Under the pieces are notes generated by a model. The model was not told the DNA's origin, did no database searches, and saw only the letters and a program-made list of their open reading frames with translations. This document shows positions 18,119 through 26,106 of a stretch of DNA of 64,000 bases, piece by piece. Location: contig NZ_CP133190.1 in the NCBI RefSeq assembly GCF_030913705.1, positions 5,171,501-5,235,500 of the forward strand. The letters are read 5' to 3'. The translations under genes and the position numbers were made by a program. Positions within the stretch are counted from its first letter, which is position 1. Every line of letters begins with the position of its first letter. This DNA is from Anaerocolumna sp. MB42-C2 (lineage in GTDB: Bacteria > Bacillota > Clostridia > Lachnospirales > Lachnospiraceae).

Positions 18119-18187
18119 GGGGTTTCAGGCACTGGAATTTCTGCTGTGGAATGCAAGCGTAATTTCAATGCCAGAACCCCCTTTTTT
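18119..18187. terminator. Bidirectional terminator between the GH94 and TetR genes
   Basis: GGGGTT...GGCA...AATT pairs with AATT...TGCC...AACCCC as a long interrupted stem followed by six T. It sits between converging genes. Confidence 0.65.
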
Positions 18188-18198
18188 ATGGCGCACAT

Positions 18199-18864
18199 TT
18201 AGTGCTTCTTATGGGGAGATAACAGACAAATTACCGATTCAAATGTCGTATTCATAAGGTTAAGGATGTCAAAGCCATATTCTTTTTCCGGCATACCATA
18301 GCATTTATGTAATATACCATTCAAAACTATACCATCGATTGAGGTTGCAATAAAGCAGAGAATGTCATTTAGGAGCAGGACAGGTTGAAATTCTCCTGCA
18401 GAGATTCCATTACGTATTACATTGTATAATTGGTTCATTAGGTACTGTATATTGTCAATATGCCTGTTTTGGGCGGATACATTGTTAATCCGATCAGGTT
18501 CGTAAGCAATCATCTCTGTTAATTCAAAGTGGAATTTACCTAAAGTGGTTGCATTGTCATTCAAATAATTTGCCAGAAGATCGAATAAATTCTTCAAGGC
18601 TTCTGCGGATGTTGTTTTGCCAGTCAGTATCTCATCAATTATTTTCTTGTAATCAGTAGTGGGACAGCATTTGTTCATAACTTCAACAAGTATTTCATCA
18701 ACATTTTTATAATAGCGATAAATACCCCCCTGGCTGATTCCTGATTCACGTATAATATCCTTCATTGTGATTTGATGCAATGGTTTCCTTTTGCAGATGT
18801 TTAAAGCTGCATCTAAGATAAAATCTTTTTTTTGATAGAAATATTCAGGTTTGACTTTTGGCAT
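18199..18864 (-). CDS. TetR/AcrR-family transcriptional regulator
   Basis: A 221-residue repressor-type protein. The N-terminal HTH (about 12-58) shows 'ILDAALNICKRKPLHQITMKDIIRESGISQGGIYRYYKN', characteristic of TetR proteins; the rest is a helical ligand-binding and dimerisation domain. Ribosome site AGGAGGGGG precedes ATG 18864. It has its own promoter at 18912-18940. It is divergent from the membrane HExxH gene at 19418, whose promoter carries a 15-bp inverted repeat; that this TetR protein binds there is inference from position. The ligand is unknown. Confidence 0.9.
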   Translation of the reverse strand: MPKVKPEYFYQKKDFILDAALNICKRKPLHQITMKDIIRESGISQGGIYRYYKNVDEILVEVMNKCCPTTDYKKIIDEILTGKTTSAEALKNLFDLLANYLNDNATTLGKFHFELTEMIAYEPDRINNVSAQNRHIDNIQYLMNQLYNVIRNGISAGEFQPVLLLNDILCFIATSIDGIVLNGILHKCYGMPEKEYGFDILNLMNTTFESVICLLSPHKKH

Positions 18865-18911
18865 CCAATTCCCCCTCCTGGATCAGTAAATGGCATATTG
18901 TTTATTTATTG

Positions 18912-18940
18912 ATTATAGACTTCACTCAGAAAAGTGTAAA
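18912..18940 (-). promoter_or_regulatory. Promoter of the TetR gene
   Basis: Minus strand TTTACA (18935-18940), 17-base spacer, TATAAT (18912-18917). No palindrome overlaps it clearly. Confidence 0.65.
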
Positions 18941-19068
18941 GATAAAATGAAAATATCTAATCTTGGTCAAAGATAATCCTTAAGATTTAAATAGTAAATT
19001 AAAAAAAACATACTCTGGATTCATCGAACATTCTGTATGATAACACAATACGATAAATGTAAAATGAC

Positions 19069-19238
19069 ATATAAAAGTTACAGTTCAGCCTTTGGTACCG
19101 CGAGGTGTTTTTTGTGAGTGAAGCGAAGCGAAAGTCACAGAAAACCCGAGACATACCTGCGCGAAATTATGCAGAATGCATAATTTCTGTGCATCATATG
19201 TTACAATTCAGCCATAGGCTGAATTGTAACATATAAAA
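19069..19238. repeat. 8-bp target-site duplication flanking element A
   Basis: ATATAAAA occurs at 19069-19076 and again at 19231-19238, directly abutting both ends of the inverted-repeat element at 19077-19230. This is the signature of a transposition event. Confidence 0.65.
19077..19230. mobile_element. MITE-like non-coding element, copy A
   Basis: 154 bp without a gene. The ends are inverted repeats: GTTACAGTTCAGCC (19077-19090) and GGCTGAATTGTAAC (19217-19230), 13 of 14 positions complementary. The right end is also a complete hairpin (19200-19230, loop ATA). Internal blocks GTGTTTTTTGTGA and GTCACAGAAAACC recur exactly in copy B. It sits in the 553-base gap between the TetR and HExxH genes and encodes no transposase, so it would need one supplied in trans. 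Confidence 0.7.
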
Positions 19239-19260
19239 TGACATATGTATCGTTTATATC

Positions 19261-19289
19261 TTGACAAGGGATGATATATTAAGTAAAAT
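19261..19289 (+). promoter_or_regulatory. Promoter of the HExxH membrane protein gene
   Basis: TTGACA (19261-19266), 17-base spacer, TAAAAT (19284-19289). The -10 box lies within the left arm of the operator-like repeat. Confidence 0.8.
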
Positions 19290-19318
19290 ATAAATGACAC
19301 ATATGTCATTTATATTTT
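19285..19318 (+). promoter_or_regulatory. Operator-like perfect 15-bp inverted repeat
   Basis: AAAATATAAATGACA (19285-19299), CATA, TGTCATTTATATTTT (19304-19318): exact reverse complements overlapping the -10 box and start site. Copies of the half-site AAAATGACATAT at 19061-19072 and 19235-19246 suggest further binding sites upstream. The adjacent TetR protein is the obvious candidate binder. Confidence 0.75.
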
Positions 19319-19417
19319 GTTATAGGACAAATTATACCAAAAATCAATTAAAGTTATTCAGTTTTACCTTATATTTTTTTCTTTAATAGAATTAAACAAA
19401 AAAAGGATGGTCATGCT

Positions 19418-20038
19418 ATGAAGTTATATACACGTATTAGTCAATTGTTCTACTATAAAGCATTTTTATTATCCGTGATTCTTGGTCCGGTATTCATTTT
19501 TTTACATGAAATAGTCCATGCGGTTTTTTTTGAACTTGGAGGCATTAAAGCACACTTTCTCCGTTTTTCGATGGCTGCTCCTATCAATTTTACATATGAT
19601 TTTTATGACCTGAAAAAAGCTGTTTCTTTCTATAATTCCAGCAACCATGTTGTTTTTGCAGCTGCTATTTCGGCACCGTTATTTACTCTTATATTTTCTT
19701 ATATCTCATTATTGCTCTATCGTTTGAATAAGAAAATTATTTTTTGGGTGTTATCCATTAATCCACTAATTTTTCGACTAGTAGGAGCAACTATTAAGAT
19801 TCCTGCTTTTGTAGATGGTTACGCTACTACTTCAGACGAAGCTGTTGCAGCTAGATTTATAAATGTTCCGTTAACAACATTTTTATGGCCATCGCTGGTT
19901 TTGGGTTATCTGTGTATTATTCTATTATTTCTGTGTACTGAGAAGAACAATAGATTAAAATATATGACTTCAACAATATTAGGCGGAACACTGGGATACT
20001 TTATTATTGAGCAATTAGTAAATATGTTTATTATATAA
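19418..20038 (+). CDS. Membrane protein with HExxH motif (putative M50- or DUF3267-like metalloprotease)
   Basis: A 206-residue hydrophobic protein with about five membrane segments (near 14-37, 82-102, 108-125, 150-172, 183-204). 'HEIVHA' (His30, Glu31, His34) inside the first hydrophobic region is the zinc-binding and catalytic motif of intramembrane metalloproteases; a possible third ligand is an acidic residue in 'DGYATTSDEAVAA' (about 136-148). The N-terminus resembles the M50/DUF3267 group, but the protein is short and proteolytic activity is not shown. Ribosome site AAAAGGATGG precedes ATG. Transcription starts at a strong promoter covered by a 15-bp palindrome, so it is tightly regulated, probably by the divergent TetR protein. 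Confidence 0.6.
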   Translation: MKLYTRISQLFYYKAFLLSVILGPVFIFLHEIVHAVFFELGGIKAHFLRFSMAAPINFTYDFYDLKKAVSFYNSSNHVVFAAAISAPLFTLIFSYISLLLYRLNKKIIFWVLSINPLIFRLVGATIKIPAFVDGYATTSDEAVAARFINVPLTTFLWPSLVLGYLCIILLFLCTEKNNRLKYMTSTILGGTLGYFIIEQLVNMFII

Positions 20039-20073
20039 GACAATATGATTCGAGGATCAAAAGCCAAACACAT

Positions 20074-20103
20074 AAATGCCGCCAGTACTGTCGGCATTTT
20101 GTC
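20074..20103 (+). terminator. Terminator after the HExxH protein gene
   Basis: AAATGCCG pairs with CGGCATTT across a 10-base loop, then TTTTGTCTT. Good rho-independent form. Confidence 0.75.
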
Positions 20104-20222
20104 TTATATGTATGGTTTCAAAGTGTATGAATAAAATGTTCAGACCAAGAGCTTAGATGAACATTAAATCATATCAGGAATATATTGTTATGAGATTTAC
20201 ACATCTAAAAAGGAAGGTAGAT

Positions 20223-21590
20223 ATGAACAATGATATAGAGTGTTACATGGCTAATTCGTACTGCTTCAGAGAAAATGGATGGACTTTTTTACATATTGAG
20301 GGTGCACCATATGAAAGAGGTTTTCAGCATGGATATCATCTTGCGAAAGATATTTCAAAAGTATTTAAAAATTTGGCCGCTATAACATTTTTAAATACAG
20401 GCAAAGAAATAGAATATTTTATAGAGGCCGCACACACTCTCTTTTCTCCGAGCATTGACAGTGAATTTATTGAGGAATTGCGGGGAATTGCTGATGGAGT
20501 ATCGGCAGCCGGTTGTAAAATTTCTTTTGATGCTTTGGTGGTAATGAATGGTTATATAGAACTTATCTATTATTGGTGGCCAAGTGTTAAAGACAGCAGG
20601 ATTAGTTGGGTAAAGGACAAAACTGAGCACTGCAGCGCATTTATCGCTGCCGGAGATGCAACAAAAGACAATGAAATAGTAATGGGGCATAATACCTGGT
20701 GGGATTTCTTCCTGGCCCAGTATTTTTATGTAATACTTGATATTATACCAACGGATGGATATAGGGTAATGATGCAATGTATTCCCGGATTCATCCACAG
20801 CATGTCGGATTTTTTTATTACTGGTGCCGGAATCATGGGAACTGCCACAACGATAAATGGCTTTAACAAATATAAAGAGGGCGGAGTTCCTGAATTTTCC
20901 CGTGTACGAAAAGCAAAACAATATGGAAGTACCATTGATGAATGGGCCCGGATAATGGAAAAAGAGAATAACGGAGGTATTGCAAACAGCTGGCTTCTTG
21001 GAGATATCAATACGAAGGAAATTGCCCGTTTCGAATTGGGTCTTGTTTACAGCAGTCTGGACAAATTAAAGAATGGATTTTTTACCGGATTTAACGAAGC
21101 AGAAGATCCAAGGATCAGAAATCTGGAATGTGAAAATACTGAATATAACGATATTCGCGGTAATGGATCAAGAAAAGTAAGATGGAAACAGTTAATGGAG
21201 ATGAATTATGGAAAGATTGATATCGAAAATGCTGAATTTATGTTGGAAGATCATTATGATATCTATTTGGGAATTTATCAGCCAGGTAATCGTACCATAT
21301 GCGGGCATTGGGACGTTGATCCTTTTGAATTTACCGGTATGACAGGAAATAAACCCTATAACCCCGGAGGTGCAGTTGATGGAAAAGTCGTATCCAGCAG
21401 TTATGCCAAAGATTTCTCATTCTGGGCAAGATACGGAAGGTCTTGCTGTGAACCATTTTATGTTGATGAGTTTTTAAAGAAACACCCTCAATGGGAGTGG
21501 CAAAGAGAGTTCCTTTTGGACAGACCGACACAGCCATGGACACTTGTCAGGGGTAACAAATGTACAAAGTCGCCAGGTTATAAGATATAA
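20223..21590 (+). CDS. C45 / phospholipase B-like Ntn-hydrolase
   Basis: 455 residues from ATG 20223, which has the site AAGGAAGGT; an earlier in-frame ATG (20157) lacks one. The protein resembles the phospholipase B-like / C45 autoproteolytic acyltransferase group of N-terminal-nucleophile hydrolases: an N-terminal segment with 'GAPYERGFQHGYHLAKDI', then 'EHCSAFIAAGDATKDNEIVM' in which Cys137 would become the nucleophile after self-cleavage, and 'GHNTWWDFF' just after. A long C-terminal part ('NGFFTGFNEAEDPRIRNLE') is as in phospholipase B proteins. No signal peptide is seen, unlike lysosomal homologues. Members hydrolyse amides or esters; the substrate here is unknown. It appears to be a single-gene unit. 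Confidence 0.75.
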   Translation: MNNDIECYMANSYCFRENGWTFLHIEGAPYERGFQHGYHLAKDISKVFKNLAAITFLNTGKEIEYFIEAAHTLFSPSIDSEFIEELRGIADGVSAAGCKISFDALVVMNGYIELIYYWWPSVKDSRISWVKDKTEHCSAFIAAGDATKDNEIVMGHNTWWDFFLAQYFYVILDIIPTDGYRVMMQCIPGFIHSMSDFFITGAGIMGTATTINGFNKYKEGGVPEFSRVRKAKQYGSTIDEWARIMEKENNGGIANSWLLGDINTKEIARFELGLVYSSLDKLKNGFFTGFNEAEDPRIRNLECENTEYNDIRGNGSRKVRWKQLMEMNYGKIDIENAEFMLEDHYDIYLGIYQPGNRTICGHWDVDPFEFTGMTGNKPYNPGGAVDGKVVSSSYAKDFSFWARYGRSCCEPFYVDEFLKKHPQWEWQREFLLDRPTQPWTLVRGNKCTKSPGYKI

Positions 21591-21706
21591 AATCTTCTGA
21601 TCTTTAAATGGCTCCATCAGTAACTTCCTTTGGATTTGCAGAATAATCATATGCTGTAAAGTAAAGTTTTTATCTTTTTTAACATATAATAATAAAAACT
21701 TGAAGC

Positions 21707-23026
21707 ATGGGTATTTTTATGGACATTTACGTAGTGCAGGACGGTGATACCATTACATCAATTGCGAATCAATTTGGTGTAACAGAAACAAGGCTTATAC
21801 TTGATAATGGAATAAGCAATCCTTATGATTTGGTTTTTGGGCAAACCATTGTAATTACTTATCCGCAAAAAACATATCTTGTACAAGAAGGCGATACGTT
21901 ATCTGAGATTGCATTCAATAATGGAATATCAATCATGCAGTTATATAGAAATAATCCATACCTTTGGGACAGGGAATTTATTTATCCTGGAGAAGTACTT
22001 ATTATCAATTACAATACGAATGCAACTGTTACTACAAATGCCTATGCGTTTCCTTTTATAGATAAGAATATTGCTAAAAAGTCTTTACCATATTTAACTT
22101 ATCTTTCTATCCTAAATTATAAAACCTTGAAGCAAGGTGAGATAGAGTCATTCTATGATGATTCTGATTTGATTGCGATTGCCAAATATTTTGGAGTGGC
22201 ACCTTTAATGCTTGTTACAAGTGTAACATTTCGAGGTGAACGAAATCCCGAATTGGTGAACGATATACTATTAAACCCGGATTACCAGGATAGACATGCA
22301 CAAAACATGCTTAAAATAATGAAAGAAAAAGGATATTACGGAGTAAATATTACGATTACATATTTAAACAAAGACAATCAGGAACTTTATATAGAGTATC
22401 TTAAGCGAATAACATCTCACTTGAATAAGGAAGGGTTTCCGGTATTTGTTACCATAGATCCTAATTTTATGACAGAAGAAAATGAGCTGCTGTTTGAGAA
22501 AGTGAATTATTCAAATTATAATGAATTAGTGGATTTAACTTATGTAATGAGATTTTTCTGGGGTACTCAGTTTGGGCCTCCTATGCCTGTAAGTTCAATA
22601 AGTGATATTTCTATATATGTCAATTATATGAAACAAATGATAGCACCTCAAAATATTAATATCGGATTTCCATTATTGGGTTATGATTGGGAGATTCCCT
22701 ATATAGAGGGTTTTACGAAAGGAAATGCAATTACATTAGATACTGCGGTGGAGTTGGCAAGGATAACGAAATCTACCATACTGTTTGATAAAATTTCAGA
22801 AACACCATATTATGAATATAATATCGGTAAAAATACAGCACAGCATATAGTGTGGTTTGTAGACGCCAGGACCATTTATGCAATAGTACAACTAGTCATA
22901 GAAAATGAATTGCAGGGAACAGGTTTATGGAATATCATGACCTATTATCCGCAGCTATGGCTTATAATTAATTCAAATTTTACGATAAAAAAAATATTAC
23001 CCGAGAACAGTTCTGATTCCTTGTAA
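21707..23026 (+). CDS. LysM-GH18 spore cortex-type protein (SleL/YaaH-like) with lost catalytic acids
   Basis: About 435-439 residues (ATG 21707 or 21719; both weakly supported). Two LysM repeats at the N-terminus ('YVVQDGDTITSIANQFGVTE', 'YLVQEGDTLSEIAFNNGIS') bind peptidoglycan, followed by a GH18 barrel (about 110-430), the architecture of SleL/YaaH cortical fragment-lytic enzymes of spores. In active members the catalytic strand reads like GVNIDFEY; here it is 'GVNITITYLNKDN', so the aspartate and the essential glutamate are both threonine. The fold is otherwise well kept, with no frameshift. A role as a non-catalytic spore-coat or cortex-binding protein is inferred. CATATAAT at 21683-21690 could be a mother-cell sigma -10, but this is weak. 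Confidence 0.85.
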   Translation: MGIFMDIYVVQDGDTITSIANQFGVTETRLILDNGISNPYDLVFGQTIVITYPQKTYLVQEGDTLSEIAFNNGISIMQLYRNNPYLWDREFIYPGEVLIINYNTNATVTTNAYAFPFIDKNIAKKSLPYLTYLSILNYKTLKQGEIESFYDDSDLIAIAKYFGVAPLMLVTSVTFRGERNPELVNDILLNPDYQDRHAQNMLKIMKEKGYYGVNITITYLNKDNQELYIEYLKRITSHLNKEGFPVFVTIDPNFMTEENELLFEKVNYSNYNELVDLTYVMRFFWGTQFGPPMPVSSISDISIYVNYMKQMIAPQNINIGFPLLGYDWEIPYIEGFTKGNAITLDTAVELARITKSTILFDKISETPYYEYNIGKNTAQHIVWFVDARTIYAIVQLVIENELQGTGLWNIMTYYPQLWLIINSNFTIKKILPENSSDSL

Positions 23027-23114
23027 GGTTATAAACCATACAAGAGAGTGGATTTTTATGATGTTTATCAGAATGTAGATGAGAATGAACAATGGTTAGT
23101 GAAAAAAATCGTTA

Positions 23115-23153
23115 TACAAAAATGGGTCAAAAATTTTTTGTCCCATTTTTGTA
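23115..23153. terminator. Bidirectional terminator
   Basis: TACAAAAATGGG (23115-23126) pairs perfectly with CCCATTTTTGTA (23142-23153); the inner bases can extend the stem after one mismatch. It lies between convergent genes. Confidence 0.8.
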
Positions 23154-23208
23154 CATGAATTTGTAGATGACTGTTATTCATTTCGAGACTTGCATACGAT
23201 CTATTATC

Positions 23209-24411
23209 TTACGATATATCATCATTAAAATAGGTGTAATCTTCCAGGTTTATTTCTTTTCCGGATTCGGCCCATGGAATTTTAATCTGAGCAGGAAAAG
23301 TCCAATTATCATAACAATCTTTCAATATATCATTCAAACCTTCCGTATAAACTGTTCTTGTTGCACTGTCATATTTAACTAAATTGACTGGAAAATCAAG
23401 GATATTCCTTTTGGATTCCTGCATTCCATTAATACATATGATATGGGGCAATGATGTCTTAATATTGCAGGGTGATTTTGTAATACCCCTCACGGTATCC
23501 AGAGTATTATACAATTTAGTATAAGCAGCCTCATCTGGATTTCCATAATTTTTTATACTTCCGTCTTTAAATCTGACTTGTATATCTGTCCCTGTATGAA
23601 ATGTAATACATGCATTTTCAAATTCATATTGGAAAGTCGGATCAAGGTGTTCTAGGGTTGCATGGGAAGCGTAGAAACACAGTTCGACTCCTTTTTTAGT
23701 GATTATTTTGGCACATACAGTATCAAAATTCTCTATATGATTGGCACGATATAATTCTGCGGTTATTTTTTTTGGATATTCACTGGTATCCATAGAGTCC
23801 CCAAGTAAAAATAACATATTATGAAGATAATGAGCAGCAGCATTATTAGCAATACTGTCCAGAATCCAATTACCGGAGTTATCCTTTATCTTTGCTGCCC
23901 AACCTCTATTATAGTAGTCCTCATTTCTTGGCCAAAGTACAATGGTTTTAAACCTCAACGGTTTTCCAAATACTCCACCCATAATATCTTTCTTCAATTT
24001 TTGAATTGCCTCGTTATAGGACCATTGAAAGCCGATGGAAACAAGTTTATCAGTTTCTTTTTGAGCTTTTAGCATCGCTAATGCATCCTGTATTGTTGCA
24101 CATACAGGTTTCTCGCATAATACATTACTTCCTTTGGACAAAGCATAACACACCTGACTTTTATGAAATTGTATGGGAGTCGATATAATTGCCAGATCAG
24201 CTTCATATTGGCTGTAAAACTCCTCAATCGAAGTAAAAAATGGTACATTCATTTTCTTTAGTATATCTAAATTTCTGCACGCCAAAGGATTGGGATCAAC
24301 GACACCTGCTATGGTTATATCCTTTGTGTATTCATTATCGAGCAGTGCATCCACATAATAATTTCCATATCCCCCGGCACCCACCATAAGGATTGATATT
24401 GTTTTATTCAT
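23209..24411 (-). CDS. Gfo/Idh/MocA-family oxidoreductase
   Basis: A 400-residue NAD(P)-dependent oxidoreductase. The N-terminal Rossmann domain carries a glycine-rich loop ('MVGAGGYGNYYVDAL', about 9-24) and 'VLCEKPVCAT' (about 95-104), whose Lys is the conserved catalytic-site residue of the family. The C-terminal domain is an open beta sheet for substrate binding, with 'GNWILDSIANNAAAHYLHNM' matching the family's catalytic histidine region. Members oxidise or reduce sugars, inositols or similar polyols; the substrate is not predictable. It is transcribed alone and is convergent with the LysM-GH18 gene. Confidence 0.9.
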   Translation of the reverse strand: MNKTISILMVGAGGYGNYYVDALLDNEYTKDITIAGVVDPNPLACRNLDILKKMNVPFFTSIEEFYSQYEADLAIISTPIQFHKSQVCYALSKGSNVLCEKPVCATIQDALAMLKAQKETDKLVSIGFQWSYNEAIQKLKKDIMGGVFGKPLRFKTIVLWPRNEDYYNRGWAAKIKDNSGNWILDSIANNAAAHYLHNMLFLLGDSMDTSEYPKKITAELYRANHIENFDTVCAKIITKKGVELCFYASHATLEHLDPTFQYEFENACITFHTGTDIQVRFKDGSIKNYGNPDEAAYTKLYNTLDTVRGITKSPCNIKTSLPHIICINGMQESKRNILDFPVNLVKYDSATRTVYTEGLNDILKDCYDNWTFPAQIKIPWAESGKEINLEDYTYFNDDIS

Positions 24412-24612
24412 TGTTAATCTCCTGTATTGTAAAATGACAGCTATTCCGGATATGAAAAACCTGTTGCACTTTCCGGAATATCCTTTATTTATATTTTAAT
24501 ACTTTCAATCAGGATTTTTATATATTTTGTTTGTTTAAAAATATGCGTTTTTTGCTATTTACTACATTCAGTTATTTCATTTTGCCAGAGAGGAAGAATA
24601 TGGTAAAAAATA
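24412..24612. other. AT-rich divergent intergenic region
   Basis: The gap between the oxidoreductase and the VOC gene is 350 bases. This part holds no ORF, repeat or convincing hairpin that I can see; it presumably carries the oxidoreductase promoter. Confidence 0.3.
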
Positions 24613-24641
24613 TTGAAAGATTAAGCTAATTGTGGGATAAT
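24613..24641 (+). promoter_or_regulatory. Probable promoter of the VOC gene
   Basis: TTGAAA (24613-24618), 17-base spacer, GATAAT (24636-24641). This would give a leader of about 115 bases. Confidence 0.5.
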
Positions 24642-24761
24642 GAATTATGATAATTTAATAGATAAGCTGGATGTAAGCTAATAGCTGAGTGCTTACTAAA
24701 AAATCATTGAGTAAAGTATAAGTATGGGTAAATGCCTGTACGCTAATGGAGGTGAAGAAAA

Positions 24762-25136
24762 ATGAGACATGCTGATACCATAGTTTTAGTTGAAGATATA
24801 AATGTATCAAAGGAATTCTATATTAATGTAATGGGACTGGAGATCTTATATGATTGGGAGAACATGGTGATCTTTAAAGAGCGTTTTTCAATACATCAGG
24901 CGAATAAACTTAAACCGGAAGCGGAAATAAACAAGCTCCTTCCTACTGGAAAACAAGGGCGTAACAATATAGATATTTATTTTGAGACAGAAGATATTGA
25001 AGAAGAATATAACAAGATTCTACAGAAAAATGTAAAAGTAATTCACGGAATTATAGAATTACCTTGGCAAAAAATATTCCGAATATATGATCCGGACAAT
25101 CATATTATTGAAATAGGAGGACCACATTATCTTTAG
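24762..25136 (+). CDS. VOC (glyoxalase/bleomycin-resistance/dioxygenase fold) protein
   Basis: A 124-residue single-domain protein of the vicinal oxygen chelate superfamily: two beta-alpha-beta-beta-beta modules, with 'VEDINVSKEFYINVMGLEIL' in the first and 'FRIYDPDNHIIEIG' closing the second, where the final glutamate is a usual metal ligand. Members include glyoxalase I, ring-cleavage dioxygenases and drug-binding proteins; this one cannot be assigned further. A strong GGAGGTGA ribosome site precedes ATG 24762. It is followed by a terminator at 25223-25266 and seems to be a single-gene unit. Confidence 0.85.
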   Translation: MRHADTIVLVEDINVSKEFYINVMGLEILYDWENMVIFKERFSIHQANKLKPEAEINKLLPTGKQGRNNIDIYFETEDIEEEYNKILQKNVKVIHGIIELPWQKIFRIYDPDNHIIEIGGPHYL

Positions 25137-25222
25137 TTTAGGATAAGTAAGTTAATAGTCAGAAGACAGTCTGGCTGTGGGAAAATAGATGCTGATTTAA
25201 AAGAAGCCCATATTTTGATAAT

Positions 25223-25266
25223 AATAAGGCGGGAAACAGCCAGTTTGGCTGTTCCCGCTTTATTAT
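25223..25266 (+). terminator. Terminator after the VOC gene
   Basis: GGCGGGAAACAGCC pairs with GGCTGTTCCCGC with a one-base bulge, extended by AATAA/TTTATT, then T-rich. Confidence 0.75.
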
Positions 25267-25425
25267 TTCTTTGATAATTCTTCGAACTTCCTTTTGCTGT
25301 TTCTTAAAAATATAGTACCAGTTTATACTGAGTTTAAATTCAAGATATATTGTATTAAAAAAGGGCGGTAGTACATAGTCCAAACATAGAGGAAAGCAGT
25401 TTGAATGAAAATGGAGGTAGAACAT

Positions 25426-25929
25426 ATGACAGCAGCAAAGGCAGACTCATTTGATCACATACTGGAGACAGCGGGATATAAACAGACAAATCAACGACGA
25501 AGAGTATTGGAGGTTATAATTAAAAACAGGGACAGGCATTTAAGTGTTGAAGAGGTATACGATGAGTTAAAGAAAACGAAATGCCGTGTAGGGTTAGCAA
25601 CGGTCTACCGAACCATAAAATTGTTTGAAAAAGTTGGATTCATAAGGCATATAGCACTGGACGACGGGGATCTGAGGTACCAGATAATAGACCCTGAGGA
25701 AAAGAGGGAGCACCAGCATCTAATATGTGAAATTTGTGGAGATGTAGTTGATATCCAGGATTCGATCGATATCCCGAAAGAGCAGCTGGAATATATAGAA
25801 AAGAAAGTATTTACAGAAAAAGGTTTTATTGTAACCAATCCAAAAGTACAGATTTACGGGATATGTAAGAATTGTTCAAAAAAGTTAATAAATGAAGAGG
25901 TTGCAGATGTGGCTGTGATGAGGGGTTAA
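25426..25929 (+). CDS. Fur-family metalloregulator
   Basis: A 167-residue regulator of the Fur/Zur/PerR family. The N-terminal winged helix (about 8-85) has 'AGYKQTNQRRRVLEVI' and 'RVGLATVYRTIKLFEKVGFI', the usual DNA-recognition region. The C-terminal dimerisation domain has the structural zinc site 'CEICGD' and 'CKNCSKK' plus the histidines 'EHQHLIC' that belong to the regulatory metal site. GGAGG at 25413-25417 fixes the start at ATG 25426 rather than the in-frame ATG 25405. Whether it senses iron, zinc or peroxide cannot be decided by eye. No uptake genes are adjacent, so its targets lie elsewhere. Confidence 0.92.
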   Translation: MTAAKADSFDHILETAGYKQTNQRRRVLEVIIKNRDRHLSVEEVYDELKKTKCRVGLATVYRTIKLFEKVGFIRHIALDDGDLRYQIIDPEEKREHQHLICEICGDVVDIQDSIDIPKEQLEYIEKKVFTEKGFIVTNPKVQIYGICKNCSKKLINEEVADVAVMRG

Positions 25930-26106
25930 GGGTATCTTGACCGGTATGATGTCGGATGATATAATTTAATTTCTAAAGTTGCTTATCGAAAAACAATATC
26001 ATTAATGATAAAATTAATAAGGATAAAGTAGAGTTTAATCGTAACTGGGAATGTGACAGCAAATCCCCTCATATGAGGGAGAGTGAAATGTAGTAAGAGG
26101 TATTGT

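Noticed and set aside
20391..20921. 176-codon minus-strand frame opposite the C45/PLB-like gene
   Set aside because: No ribosome site and no recognisable domain; the plus-strand protein has a clear family match.
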